A stretch of 64,000 nucleotides of DNA from Membranipora membranacea. Taxonomy: Eukaryota > Bryozoa > Gymnolaemata > Cheilostomatida > Membraniporidae. Shown here piece by piece: positions 45,722 through 59,000 of this stretch. Made by a program: the position numbers and the translations under genes. The stretch lies in contig OU612067.1 in the NCBI GenBank assembly GCA_914767715.1, positions 34,756,162 through 34,820,161 on the forward strand, in the 5' to 3' direction. How positions within the stretch are numbered: position 1 is the first letter of the stretch; each line of letters begins with the position of its first letter. The notes under the pieces are model-generated. The model was not told where the DNA came from and ran no database searches. It saw nothing but the letters and a program-made list of their open reading frames with translations.

Positions 45722-48106
45722 TTACTCATACCCTCCATACCCATCTCGGTTAGTAGGATAACCTCCATAACCTCCATGGTTCTGTTGTTGCTGCTGTTGG
45801 TTGTAGGTCTGAGAATATCCGTAGCCGTAGGGCTGTTGGCTGATCATACCTGGGTCTCCCATACCTTGATAATTGTACGAGATCTGTGGATTGGAAAAGG
45901 AGCTTTGTGCTGGTTGTGATTGCTGCATTATGGACTGGAGAGCTTGATTAAAAGGATCATTAGCGTTCTGTTTTGTGTGCAACATCCTCATAACTTTGTT
46001 CTTTTGCTCCTCTACTGTGGTTGACATCTTGGTTGCTAAAGCCTCTTTTTGTAGTTGAAGAGCTCGACTGAGTGAATCTGAGCCTGATGTTAGCTGGCTG
46101 AGATTAGTCAGGGTATCTAGGTGACCTCTTGTACTTTTACCTGTCATCTGCTCATGTTCTTGAGCTAACTTAATGAGACGATCATCTGGTAGGTGGGAGG
46201 TGTTTGGTTCAGGGGCATGCCCTAAGAGACTAGGCCCAGGCTCCGGTGCATTCCCAAGTAGTGATTTTGGTCTGTCACCAAGGAGTGATTGGGAACTTTG
46301 GAAAGGATCATCAGGTTTTGGATTTGGCTGGGTTTTTGAACGACCAAACCTATCGACGTTTTCAGTGCTTCTTCCTCTTAAACGTTCATCAGATCGTCTC
46401 CTCCCTTGTCTATCATGTGACCTTGACCTTCTGTATCTTTCTCTGCTCCTCTCAGGGCTGTACCCCCTACTTCTCCCTCTACTTCTGCTCCTGCTTCTCC
46501 GCCCTCCATATCCACCATAATCACGACCTCCACTTGAGCTTCCATTCTTTCCTCTCCTAGATCGGTCCCTAGATTCACTGCGTTCACTTCTTGATCGCCC
46601 TCCTCTATCCCTCGATCTGCTGCGCCTATCCCGTGATCTGCGGTGCCTATCTCTAGATCTGCTTCGTCGACCTTTTGAATGTGTTGTAGATGAACTTCTA
46701 TTTTGCCTGGGTCCAGGTGCATCAATTTTGTCAGGTATTGGTTGAGTAGCAAAATTATCGGCAACGTTGGGTTTTGTAGATACAGTTGGATCGCTTGAAT
46801 TCAAAAAACTGTTTGTTGCTACTTGAGCAGGGATGTCTGCAATGACCATGATGTCTGGATCCGCTTCAGCTCGGGGTGGAGATATTGACATACCATCATC
46901 AGAAGTTATTGAGCTGGAATCGGAATCAGATGCAGGTTTACCAGACAATGTACCAAGTAATGCACTGAGGGCAAATGAGCCCCTAGCTTTATTTTCTTTC
47001 CTTGGAGGCTTGGGTTCCTTTAGCTTCTTAGGTTCAGGAATAACTGCAGGAGGTGGGACCTTTATAGCCTGATAGAGAGGATGACTGGCCTGTGGAACCC
47101 TATCCTGAAAAGGGGCAATTATGTTGGCATTATGACTGGGTACAGGTTTCACTGAAGGCTGTGGTGAGGTCTTAGCTTTGAATGGGGGTGATGGCCTTCT
47201 AGGTGGCGTCCTGTGTCTCTCCCTGCTTCTAGGGCGGCGTCTCCCTGGAGAGCTCTTTCTTCTAACAGAGTATTTCCCGCGGTCAGGTGATCTACTCTTT
47301 TCTCTTCTAGTTACATCATGAGGATGAGTGTCAGAAGCTTTGCCTGTTGATAGTTTATCTTTGACTGTATTTTGTTCATCTGGCTTTTTCTTGATGCTAA
47401 AGCTTATTGCACTCGAGGATTTAACCTGGTGTGACCTTTTCAGCCAGTCCGGGCATCTCTTGCCTTGTTTCATCTTTCTTAGATTTTGGGCCAGCTCCAC
47501 ATTGAGCAGTGTGGATCCTTGACTAGTAAGATGTAATCCGTCTTTCAGATAAATATCCTTCAGCGCGAATCTCCCTTTGTCCTGACTAAAGAGTTTGGCC
47601 GATAACTGACAGGTGACAACACCCGATTCACAGTTCAGCTCCTCTATTCTGGTATTGACCTTGGCAACCATGGCGTTCAGCTTCATCTGCATCCCGTGAT
47701 ACTCAGATTTCTGAATCAGACGACCCGTCAGTCCATTTCTGAGTAGGAACTGATTGTGTTTTATGAAGCTCATGGGAGGAAATGTGCACATCATCGGTAA
47801 AACTTTCTTTTCTCTGATTGTTCTAACAGCCCATTCAATCTTAGAGAGCAGCAGAGTGTCTCCGCTCTCACGCAACACGACCTCGCGATAACCTTCACTT
47901 TGTTTTACATCTAATAAATCAGTGATACCAAAAAACACATAACATATTGTACGGTATGATCTTATAGTGGGAGATTCAAGTAATCTAACAGCCGCTGTGA
48001 TCAGGTCCTCCAGTCTTCCGTTAGGAACGATTTCCTTCTCATCAAATATTCTCAGATCAAGATTGTTCGCCATGGAATGTCCAATAAAGCAACATCTATC
48101 AGGAAC
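45722..48106 (-). CDS. SGNH-hydrolase-like domain fused to RS-rich region
   Basis: A single 2.4 kb exon ends at TAA 45722, with AATAAA on the minus strand at 45547-45542. From the first Met (48073) it is 783 residues, but the frame is open back to a TTTTAG acceptor at 48107-48108, and the nine residues before that Met include FIGHS followed by MANNLD, which fits SGNH block I (G-x-S, nucleophile Ser). The true start is therefore in an upstream exon. Numbering from that Met, block III-like FFGITD is at 47-52 and block V DGLH at 178-181 (Asp, His). Residues ~245-300 and ~455-600 are Arg/Ser/Asp-rich like SR splicing proteins. The last ~65 residues are Q/N/Y/G-rich, low-complexity and prion-like. 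The catalytic triad looks intact, but the usual block III Asn is Thr. An enzyme or binding role in RNA granules or speckles is inference. Confidence 0.75.
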   Translation of the reverse strand, partial: VPDRCCFIGHSMANNLDLRIFDEKEIVPNGRLEDLITAAVRLLESPTIRSYRTICYVFFGITDLLDVKQSEGYREVVLRESGDTLLLSKIEWAVRTIREKKVLPMMCTFPPMSFIKHNQFLLRNGLTGRLIQKSEYHGMQMKLNAMVAKVNTRIEELNCESGVVTCQLSAKLFSQDKGRFALKDIYLKDGLHLTSQGSTLLNVELAQNLRKMKQGKRCPDWLKRSHQVKSSSAISFSIKKKPDEQNTVKDKLSTGKASDTHPHDVTRREKSRSPDRGKYSVRRKSSPGRRRPRSRERHRTPPRRPSPPFKAKTSPQPSVKPVPSHNANIIAPFQDRVPQASHPLYQAIKVPPPAVIPEPKKLKEPKPPRKENKARGSFALSALLGTLSGKPASDSDSSSITSDDGMSISPPRAEADPDIMVIADIPAQVATNSFLNSSDPTVSTKPNVADNFATQPIPDKIDAPGPRQNRSSSTTHSKGRRSRSRDRHRRSRDRRSRSRDRGGRSRSERSESRDRSRRGKNGSSSGGRDYGGYGGRRSRSRSRGRSRGYSPERSRERYRRSRSHDRQGRRRSDERLRGRSTENVDRFGRSKTQPNPKPDDPFQSSQSLLGDRPKSLLGNAPEPGPSLLGHAPEPNTSHLPDDRLIKLAQEHEQMTGKSTRGHLDTLTNLSQLTSGSDSLSRALQLQKEALATKMSTTVEEQKNKVMRMLHTKQNANDPFNQALQSIMQQSQPAQSSFSNPQISYNYQGMGDPGMISQQPYGYGYSQTYNQQQQQQNHGGYGGYPTNRDGYGGYE

Positions 48107-48325
48107 CTAAAATTTAAGAAGCAAATTCCATCCATGTTAGCTTAAGTGTTGATCAATCTATAAAACAGCAAACCCAAATATAGTATAAGTACATAATTCC
48201 ACAAACACCAATTATAACATTAAAATGTATTGGTTAGAGATAACAAAGTCATCAAACAACCTGTGTGGTGATTTCTATGTGTTGTTTTCTCAGATTTCCA
48301 TAATCAGAAATATTTCCAAGTTACC

Positions 48326-48386
48326 TGACAGTAAATCTCCGCCAATGTACCCCTGTGTGCTTCAATAGTAGATTGTACTATTCAGT
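48326..48386 (-). CDS. Candidate upstream exon of the SGNH-RS gene
   Basis: On the minus strand, after TACTGAATAG, a short exon reads QSTIEAHRGTLAEIYCQ and ends with a CAG|GTAACT donor. Joined to 48106 in phase 0 it leads into VPDRCCFIGHS. It has no Met, so another exon is needed. A stretch at about 49490-49525 (MIEQALIRCLL before a CTCG|GTGATG donor) has the right phase. Both joins are tentative. Confidence 0.35.
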
Positions 48387-50060
48387 AATAAATGTGGTTT
48401 GGATAGTTTTTTCCCTGGGAGTATGCAGCAATCTTGTCTTTTGTCCCTAGTTTTGTTACAGTTACATATGTGAGTACCAAGGAAAATAATACTAAGAGTA
48501 AATCACAGTTATACCATCAACGTCTGGTCTGCATTTGCCGTAAGGCTTCATCATTGTTGCCTTGAGCTGTGGATAATGTATGCCACCTTATTATGTTTTA
48601 ATGCCGTTATTTTCCATTTGTAGATGTTGTCAACATATTAAGTTAGTGAACTTGGTTTTAATGAACCAACAAATGGAGTTCATTGAATGCACCTTGCCCT
48701 GATTTAAACTAGTCTGAATATGTGACATGTGATCAACAGATGATCGGCATTATTTCAATCACTGAATATATCCTGGCAGAGCAAAATATCCAATCAGTTC
48801 AGCAGGATGAGCTTAGCTGTTTACAATGTAACTATTAAGGTGAGGCAGCTGTGTGTCATATTCAGCTGTGTGTCATATTCAGCTGTGTGTCATATTCAGA
48901 CTGACACACAGATCACATTATCAGGGATCGTACGGTTATCCAGGCTCACATGGACATCAGATTATCAGGGATCGTACGGTTATCAGGAGTTGTATTAGCG
49001 ATCAGAACCGCTTATGGGAGGATTCTCTTTATCCTCTCACCAAATCTCACACAGACAGACACACATACAAACATCTAAACATCAATCTGATATAGTTTAT
49101 GTATTTCACACTACTAGTTCCACCAACAAGACTTATCTGCCTTCTAATAGAAAACAATGAACCAATAAAGCTACAATGCCATCACATCAATGATGGATTG
49201 ATACAGTGTGGCCTAAAAACTGTAAATCAATATTTGATCTGCTTTCCTTTGTGTGATCTTTACGAGATATATCCTTGATTCGCAATTGAAACCCAGTCCT
49301 CCAGAATCAGTAATATGCTCATCACAGACAAAAAGTCTATGTTCTGATAGCAATATACCAATATCAAAGCTTGAAAGCCGCATGCTTTGTTTGGGAAAAC
49401 CAAATAAGATAAAACAATTTTGGATATTTGTACCAGATACATTAGAGGTCTGAGGCCTCTACCTGCACCTGTACCTCATCACCGAGTAAACACCTGATGA
49501 GTGCCTGTTCTATCATGTAACTGTAGGAGTTTGGGCCGCTTACGGCCAGCGCTGTGCTACAATGTAACTCAATGAGGTTATTGTGTTCAAATTAGTTCCT
49601 GCTGGCCGAGCCTGAGTAACTCAAATATAAGCTAGTGGTGGAGTATTCTCACTACTTATATACCCAGCTCGAGACTTTGTTGCCGAACAGAACACAATCA
49701 ATCAACGGTGATTTTCCCTTTTATGGATATAGGCCTTTATAACGGACTCCTGCATATCCTACCAAATCAATCAATCAGTCAATCAACCTGTCTCTGGGAT
49801 CCAACGCTGACTTTTACATTGTTCAGTGAAATGTATCATTGAATGATCAAGATACCTCTACCTCAGCCAACATCTTGTTTTGAGTTTGAAAGGGGAAGCC
49901 TTAACTTTTTGGATGAGCTAAAATAACATAAACCTCAGCGAAAACAAAGGAATCCTCGAAATCCTGAGCTGAGCAATCCAGCAGCAGTGTCAGTGTTTAC
50001 TGGCCTCAGACTAGTTGTGTATCTTACTGTACTTTAGCAGACTACTCTTAGTTTGTTTGA
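48387..50060. other. Region between SGNH-RS and RBM-like genes
   Basis: Apart from the tentative upstream exon near 49.5 kb, a 17-bp tandem triplet (CAGCTGTGTGTCATATT, 48847-48897) and repeated TATCAGGGATCGTACGGTTA (48920 and 48964) are the only structures seen. The 3' end of the RBM-like gene must lie here or at 50069. Confidence 0.4.
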
Positions 50061-50095
50061 CAAACTAGTCATGAGTTTGTTTGATATAAACTTAC

Positions 50096-53000
50096 GAATG
50101 ATCCTTTATCCTCATAGAGACCCGACTCGTTACTGTACTTATATCCTGTGTACGTCTCATAAGAATTCTTCTCTGCACAAATAAATACAACCAAACATAA
50201 GTAATAATCAGCGTCAGTGTCAGAGGGACTCTGCTGATATGTCTGGTAAGATGTATGAGTTTGAGCCATGCGATACTCTTACATCAGAAAGAGATCTGCC
50301 TCTCAGGAGTAACACGTGATCTAATATAGGGTGATCCTGACTCACCTTTATATTCAGCTTTGGCTGCTTCTAACTGAGCCGCTGCCTTTGCTGCTGCCTG
50401 ATTAAATAGACAAACAACAACAAATAAGTTATTCAATAATTAAATATGACAACATTTGTCACAATGTATAGAGTGACCAGAAACTTTTAGATATTGCCAA
50501 GTACAGCACAGTGTCCAGAACAGATCAAGCCAAGCACATAAATCAATGATGAACAAAATACCCATTAACATAAGTTAGCGCCATAAACAGCCATTATGAA
50601 GGTCAGTGTTTATACGGAGGTAGATAATAGAGAGACAGTCAGCACCGGCTGCTGACTTACCTCTGATTTCCTTGACTTACCTCTTTTCTCTTGATATCCA
50701 GAGCAGCCTCTGCCGACTTTCTCGCCATCTCCTGCTGCTTCTTTAACTCCTCATTTCGTCTCTCGTTCTAACAAATAATATTAATATAACTAAATCAGAT
50801 TCAAATTCTGGTCAATCAATCAATTGATTGATTATCCTCTCTCCGTCACACAAACACATGCACAGACAATTATGGAGAGCACAATAAATAACTAAATGTC
50901 CTATCTGCTTATCCTGGAGGATGAATTAATGAGCTGGGCAGTAGTGTAAGGCAGGATAGTGTAGAGGGTGGGGGAGGTAGGGGGAGGTAGGGGTACAGGG
51001 AGTAGGTAGGATAGTGTAGAGGGTGGGGGAGGTAGGGGGAGGTAGGGGTACAGGGAGTAGGTAGGATACCTCTTCACGTTCTTTGTCCATCTGTTTAATA
51101 GCTTCTCTCTGTTCAGCGGCTAGTTTAGCTAATCTCTCCTGTTCTATTCTAGCCTTTCTCTCCTCTTCAAACTTATCCTTAGCTAAGTTAATACCAGCCA
51201 TACTAAAAGTCGGGGGAGATATTCGTAACATGATGAGTAAATGATGAGCTAACCCAAAATATAGTGATTGAGCCAGTTTTAACACTTTTGTGTACCTTTC
51301 ATTTCTTTTTCTATTCTAACAAGGGAAGACTTTTTGAATTTTGATAATTGATTTTTTAGAATGCGATTTCATGATGTACTTTTTATTATTGTAAGCATTT
51401 TCGGATGAAAAGCTACCAATTAAAAAAACAAACAAATTCTCATAGCAGGTTATCAGGTGCTTATGCAGATCATGTTATAGGAATAATATTATAAGTATCA
51501 CTCTCTCATATCAGTGGAAAGGAAAATAGAATTACTGCTTACATTGTCCTGAATGTGTTCTTAGCTGAGTCGACTAGTAGAAGTTTACCGTCCACCTCAA
51601 AAGATTCCTGACTGTTAAAGTAATCCACTATCTTAGTACCATTAGATACTGAATCAAACTCCATAAACGCATAACTGTGGTGAGAGAAACAACAAATTAT
51701 TGTCAGATGAGATGCCTACAAACTACACATAATATTATAGAGCAAGCTAACCAGTATATGTGAGGCACTGCGGAAGGGTATAATATTACTGTATAACATA
51801 ATATATTGAGGGCTGCTTGTTTGTGAAGCACTATAAATCTACACCGAGGCCACTCTTGACGAAGCACATCTTATGACCTCATCACATTGTTCCTCCTAAG
51901 TTATTTATGGTTAAGGTATATCAGTATGTTCTGATGTTACACTAAGAGAATAAATCTACAGTTACCCTAGTGAGACGTTTGTGAGAAGATTTCTCATCAC
52001 GTAGCAGTTTTTAGGAGCTAGAGATGTGATGTCAGCTAAGGCATCCAGTATTCTCGATTCATCTGAGAGTCCATCTAAACCTCTCAACAGAACAGCTGAG
52101 CAAAGAAAGAAATAAAATAATAAATATAAACAATATTTTTGGATAATTATCGCAAGCATTGTCACAAATTGGGAGTTATTCTCTCATTGACATCAATGAT
52201 CAATGAGAGAATAACTACTATTTATAATAACAGCGCTGCAGGGTTTACTGTTTGGCTAGTCTGAGCCGCCAGACTCTGGCCCTTGGCCTTTATTTAGTTC
52301 AGATGTTACATATTCAAACAGCAGGAATTCATTCCACACAAGGCGTTCAAACACTCAAACCTTTCATTTATCAACAATAAGAGATAGAGAAATGCATGAA
52401 GTAAACTAATATATATTATATTCCCTGAGCCTTTGAGTATTGAAGTTCAAGGCATTTAAATATATGAAAATCTGATTGCCCTTTGGTACATGCATATTTA
52501 ACATTATGGTAGGTATTAGACAGAAAACACTTACTGTTACACGGGTTGATGCCGATCTGATCCGAGCCGTCCTCCTGGCCGGGAGCGCTGCCTCCTCCAG
52601 CTGATCTCCTGACCGGCTCAAGTCCGGCTGGACGAGCTCGACTCGCTCCTCGACTCGCTCCTCGACTCGCTCCTCGACTCGCTCCTCGACTCGCTCCTCG
52701 ACTCGGAGGTGATGTCTCTCTGTCCCTCCTGCTATCCCGACTCTCTATTACTCTGTTCTGTAGAGATCTGCCCTGAGTGGCTGTCGGTCTCCTGCTCTCA
52801 GCTGGAGGTCTAATGGTGTCAGTGTGTCGGCTCTCTGATCTACAGGTACGACAATCACCCAACACCTCATATATACATCATACATATAACTTATTATATA
52901 TCATAAAATGGATTATTATTACATTTTTGAGAACATCATTGCCTCTGCAATATGACCGTTTAGTTTAATTGGCTAAACCTGATTCAGCCTCAATAGTAGA

Positions 53001-56000
53001 CATACCTCCTATAACCACACAGTCTGCCCTCAGCATAATAGCATTAGCAAGTCTATTAAAATAAGGTTAAAGGTTCAAACATTGATGAGAAGTTTACCTG
53101 AGGCTGGAGGACACAGTGGATGGCGGCTCAGGGGCTGGGACTCCTCGTGGGGTAGAGTCAAGCTGAGTAGATTCTGTGGGTGGTGTCGGATTGTACGGAG
53201 TCGGGTCGTATGTCCTCGGTGGGAGCCTCGGCGTCGGATTATACAGAGATTCGTGGTAACCTCGCGGTGGTGGTCTCATACCAGTATAGATAGATGCTCT
53301 CGGAGAGGCAGCATATATATCTGTAATATCTGTCATATGAGACATTATAGCTTATTACTACATACAAGTCATCATATGCCTGAAGCTGACAGATCACAAA
53401 CACACTGAGCTGCACTGTAAGGAATATTCAGACACTCTCAACAAGAAGCTCAAAACTGCCAGACAGTTAACAGCTTTACCAGATCTTAACACCAGACACT
53501 TCAGGTTACAATCAGAATTAGGATCACATGACCTTACCAGTAGGTGTTCTGGCTGTAGCTCTGATATAAGGGTCGCGAGTATACATATCACTACTGACTG
53601 CTGTGTACGTATCATCAGGTAATATCCGCCTCCTCTCTGTGAGCCGATCGTATCGCTCCTCTATAGGTAGATATCCCCTCTCTGCTAGTCTGTCATACGG
53701 AGGATCCGCTCCTGATGCCGCCGGGTATCTCTTATCATAACTGGAGAGAGCAGCAGTAGATCTCCTGTATGTCGTATCTAAGTGACGCTCTAGGTGGTAC
53801 TCGGGATGTAGAGAAGTGTATGTCTCTGATGGTCTCAGGGCTGCTGTCTGCTCAGAGGGTAGAGGACCAGGCCTTGGGGTGTTACACTTAAAACATGCCA
53901 CCCTACGCTCCACATTCAAAGCTCCACACTGTATCACACAAACAGTATAATAATATGTTATAACACATTGTGATGTATATCAAATATATCTATCTTGGAA
54001 GTAATATCATGGCTAGGTAGAGAATGCAGTAACAATAGACAGATCTCACTACTCTGAATGATGGGCAAATTTGTACCTGGTTGTTCGAATATCTGTAGCT
54101 CATGAACTGAACAATAATGACAATGTTGATTTTCAATTTTAATATTATGTTATGGCTAGATTACAAAATGAAAGCTAAATTTGGAGCCTAGAAAAGAGAT
54201 AATAACTAACCATACAATCCCACATATTCTCTGGTAGCTGCTGCGGCTCTCTGGTGTAAGCTGCCGATACAGGAGTGGATACAGGGGTAGATATAGGGAC
54301 GGATACAGCAGCAGCAGCAGCAGAGCTCTGTGTATATATAAGTCTACATTTCCTCCCTCGAGGTACAAACTGAATAACTCCCTGTAAATACCACACAAGT
54401 ATAATAAGGACTGTGAGTACTGCAGGTAATACCACACAAGTATAATAAGGGCTGTGAGTAGTGCAGGTAATACCACACAAGTATAATAAGGACTGTGAGT
54501 ACTGCAGGTAATACCACACAAGTATAATAAGGACTGTGAGTACTGTATAAATACCACACAAGTATAATAAGGACTGTGAGTACTGTAGGTAATACCACAC
54601 AAGTATAATAAGGACTGTGAGTACTGCAGGTAATACCACACAAGTATAATAAGGACTGTGAGTACTGCAGGTAATACCACACAAGTATAATAAGGACTGT
54701 GAGTACTGCAGGTAATACCACACAAGTATAATAAGGACTGTGAGTACTGTATAAATACCACACAAGTATAATAAGGACTGTGAGTACTGTAGGTAATACC
54801 ACACAAGTATAATAAGGACTGTGAGTACTGCAGGTAATACCACACAAGTATAATAAGGACTGTGAGTACTGCAGGTAATACCACACAAGTATAATAAGGA
54901 CTGTGAGTACTGCAGGTAATACCACACAAGTATAATAAGGACTGTGAGTACTGTAGGTAACACCACACAAGTATAATAAGGACTGTGAGTACTGTAGGTA
55001 ATACCACACAAGTATAGAGTACTGTAGGTAATACCACACAAGTATAATAAGGACTGTGAGTACTGTAGGTAATACCACACAAGTATAATAAGGACTGTGA
55101 GTACTGCAGGTAATACCACACAAGTATAATAAGGACTGTGAGTACTGCAGGTAATACCACACAAGTATAATAAGGACTGTGAGTACTGTAGGTAATACCA
55201 CACAAGTATAATAAGGACTGTGAGTACTGCAGGTAATACCACACAAGTATAATAAGGACTGTGAGTACTGCAGGTAATACCACACAAGTATAATAAGGAC
55301 TGTGAGTACTGCAGGTAATACCACACAAGTATAATAAGGACTGTGAGTACTGCAGGTAATACCACACAAGTATAATAAGGACTGTGAGTACTGTAGGTAA
55401 TACCACACAAGTATAATAAGGACTGTGAGTACTGTAGGTAATACCACACAAGTATAATAAGGACTGTGAGTACTGTAGGTAATACCACACAAGTATAATA
55501 AGGACTGTGAGTACTGTAGGTAATACCACACAAGTATAATAAGGACTGTGAGTACTGTAGGTAATACCACACAAGTATAATAAGGACTGTGAGTACTGCA
55601 GGTAATACCACACAAGTATAATAAGGACTGTGAGTACTGCAGGTAATACCACACAAGTATAATATGGACTGTGAGTACTGCAGGTAATACCACACAAGTA
55701 TAATAAGGACTGTGAGTACTGTAGGTAATACCACACAAGTATAATAAGGACTGTGAGTACTGTAGGTAATACCACACAAGTATAATAAGGACTGTGAGTA
55801 CTGTAGGTAATACCACACAAGTATAATAAGGACTGTGAGTACTGCAGGTAATACCACACAAGTATAATAAGGACTGTGAGTACTGTATAAATACCACACA
55901 AGTATAATAAGGACTGTGAGTACTGTATAAATACCACACAAGTATAATAAGGACTGTGAGTACTGTAGGTAATACCACACAAGTATAATAAGGACTGTGA

Positions 56001-59000
56001 GTACTGCAGGTAATACCACACAAGTATAATAAGGACTGTGAGTACTGCAGGTAATACCACACAAGTATAATATGGACTGTGAGTACTGCAGGTAATACCA
56101 CACAAGTATAATAAGGACTGTGAGTACTGTAGGTAATACCACACAAGTATAATAAGGACTGTGAGTACTGTAGGTAATACCACACAAGTATAATAAGGAC
56201 TGTGAGTACTGTAGGTAATACCACACAAGTATAATAAGGACTGTGAGTACTGCAGGTAATACCACACAAGTATAATAAGGACTGTGAGTACTGTAGGTAA
56301 TACCACACAAGTATAATAAGGACTGTGAGTACTGTAGGTAATACCACACAAGTATAATAAGGACTGTGAGTACTGCAGGTAATACCACACAAGTATAATA
56401 AGGACTGTGAGTACTGCAGGTAATACCACACAAGTATAATAAGGACTGTGAGTACTGTAGGTAATACCACACAAGTATAATAAGGACTGTGAGTACTGTA
56501 GGTAATACCACACAAGTATAATAAGGACTGTGAGTACTGCAGGTAATACCACACAAGTATAATAAGGACTGTGAGTACTGCAGGTAATACCACACAAGTA
56601 TAATAAGGACTGTGAGTACTGCAGGTAATACCACACAAGTATAATAAGGACTGTGAGTACTGTATAAATACCACACAAGTATAATAAGGACTGTGAGTAC
56701 TGTAGGTAATACCACACAAGTATAATAAGGACTGTGAGTACTGCAGGTAATACCACACAAGTATAATAAGGACTGTGAGTACTGCAGGTAATACCACACA
56801 AGTATAATATGGACTGTGAGTACTGCAGGTAATACCACACAAGTATAATAAGGACTGTGAGTACTGTAGGTAATACCACACAAGTATAATAAGGACTGTG
56901 AGTACTGTAGGTAATACCACACAAGTATAATAAGGACTGTGAGTACTGTAGGTAATACCACACAAGTATAATAAGGACTGTGAGTACAGCAGGTAATACC
57001 ACACAAGTATAATAAGGACTGTGAGTACTGTAGGTAATACCACACAAGTATAATAAGGACTGTGAGTACTGTAGGTAATACCACACAAGTATAATAAGGA
57101 CTGTGAGTACTGTAGGTAATACCACACAAGTATAATAAGGACTGTGAGTACAGCAGGTAATACCACACAAGTATAATAAGGACTGTGAGTACTGCAGGTA
57201 ATACCACACAAGTATAATAAGGACTGTGAGTACTGTAGGTAATACCACACAAGTATAATAAGGACTGTGAGTACTGTAGGTAATACCACACAAGTATAAT
57301 AAGGACTGTGAGTACAGCAGGTAATACCACACAAGTATAATAAGGGCTGTGAGTAGTGCAGGTAATACCACACAAGTATAATAAGGACTGTGAGTACTGC
57401 AGGTAATACCACACAAGTATAATAAGGACTGTGAGTACTGCAGGTAATACCACACAAGTATAATAAGGACTGTGAGTACTGTAGGTAATACCACACAAGT
57501 ATAATAAGGACTGTGAGTACTGTAGGTAATACCACACAAGTATAATAAGGACTGTGAGTACTGTATAAATACCACACAAGTATAATAAGGACTGTGAGTA
57601 CAGCAGGTAATACCACACAAGTATAATAAGGACTGTGAGTACTGTAGGTAATACCACACAAGTATAATAAGGACTGTGAGTACTGTAGGTAATACCACAC
57701 AAGTATAATAAGGACTGTGAGTACTGTAGGTAATACCACACAAGTATAATAAGGACTGTGAGTACAGCAGGTAATACCACACAAGTATAATAAGGACTGT
57801 GAGTACTGCAGGTAATACCACACAAGTATAATAAGGACTGTGAGTACTGTAGGTAATACCACACAAGTATAATAAGGACTTTGAGTACTGCAGGTAATAC
57901 CACACAAGTATAATAAGGACTGTGAGTACTGCAGGTAATACCACACAAGTATAATAAGGACTGTGAGTACTGCAGGTAATACCACACAAGTATAATAAGG
58001 ACTGTGAGTACTGTAGGTAATACCACACAAGTATAATAAGGACTGTGAGTACAGCAGGTAATACCACACAAGTATAATAAGGACTGTGAGTACTGCAGGT
58101 AATACCACACAAGTATAATAAGGACTGTGAGTACTGTAGGTAATACCACACAAGTATAATAAGGACTGTGAGTACAGCAGGTAATACCACACAAGTATAA
58201 TAAGGACTGTGAGTACTGTAGGTAATACCACACAAGTATAATAAGGACTGTGAGTACTGTAGGTAATACCACACAAGTATAATAAGGACTGTGAGTACTG
58301 CAGGTAATACCACACAAGTATAATAAGGACTGTGAGTACTGCAGGTAATACCACACAAGTATAATAAGGACTGTGAGTACTGCAGGTAATACCACACAAG
58401 TATAATAAGGACTGTGAGTACTGTAGGTAATACCACACAAGTATAATAAGGACTGTGAGTACTGCAGGTAATACCACACAAGTATAATAAGGACTGTGAG
58501 TACTGCAGGTAATACCACACAAGTATAATAAGGACTGTGAGTACAGCAGGTAATACCACACAAGTATAATAAGGACTGTGAGTACTGCAGGTAATACCAC
58601 ACAAGTATAATAAGGACTGTGAGTACTGTAGGTAATACCACACAAGTATAATAAGGACTGTGAGTACTGTAGGTAATACCACACAAGTATAATAAGGACT
58701 GTGAGTACAGCAGGTAATACCACACAAGTATAATAAGGACTGTGAGTACTGCAGGTAATACCACACAAGTATAATAAGGACTGTGAGTACTGTAGGTAAT
58801 ACCACACAAGTATAATAAGGACTGTGAGTACTGTAGGTAATACCACACAAGTATAATAAGGACTGTGAGTACTGCAGGTAATACCACACAAGTATAATAA
58901 GGACTGTGAGTACTGTAGGTAATACCACACAAGTATAATAAGGACTGTGAGTACTGTATAAATACCACACAAGTATAATAAGGACTGTGAGTACAGCAGG

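Noticed and set aside
46173-46764. Frames overlapping the RS-rich region on both strands
   Set aside because: Low-complexity Arg/Ser codons leave other frames open. Only the 783-codon frame has domain evidence.
49447-49570. Terminal exon of the RBM-like gene
   Set aside because: The open stretch (SYMIEQALIRCLLGDEVQVQ) has protein-like composition, but phase with exon 13 needs a weak acceptor. It fits slightly better as an upstream exon of the SGNH gene; unresolved.
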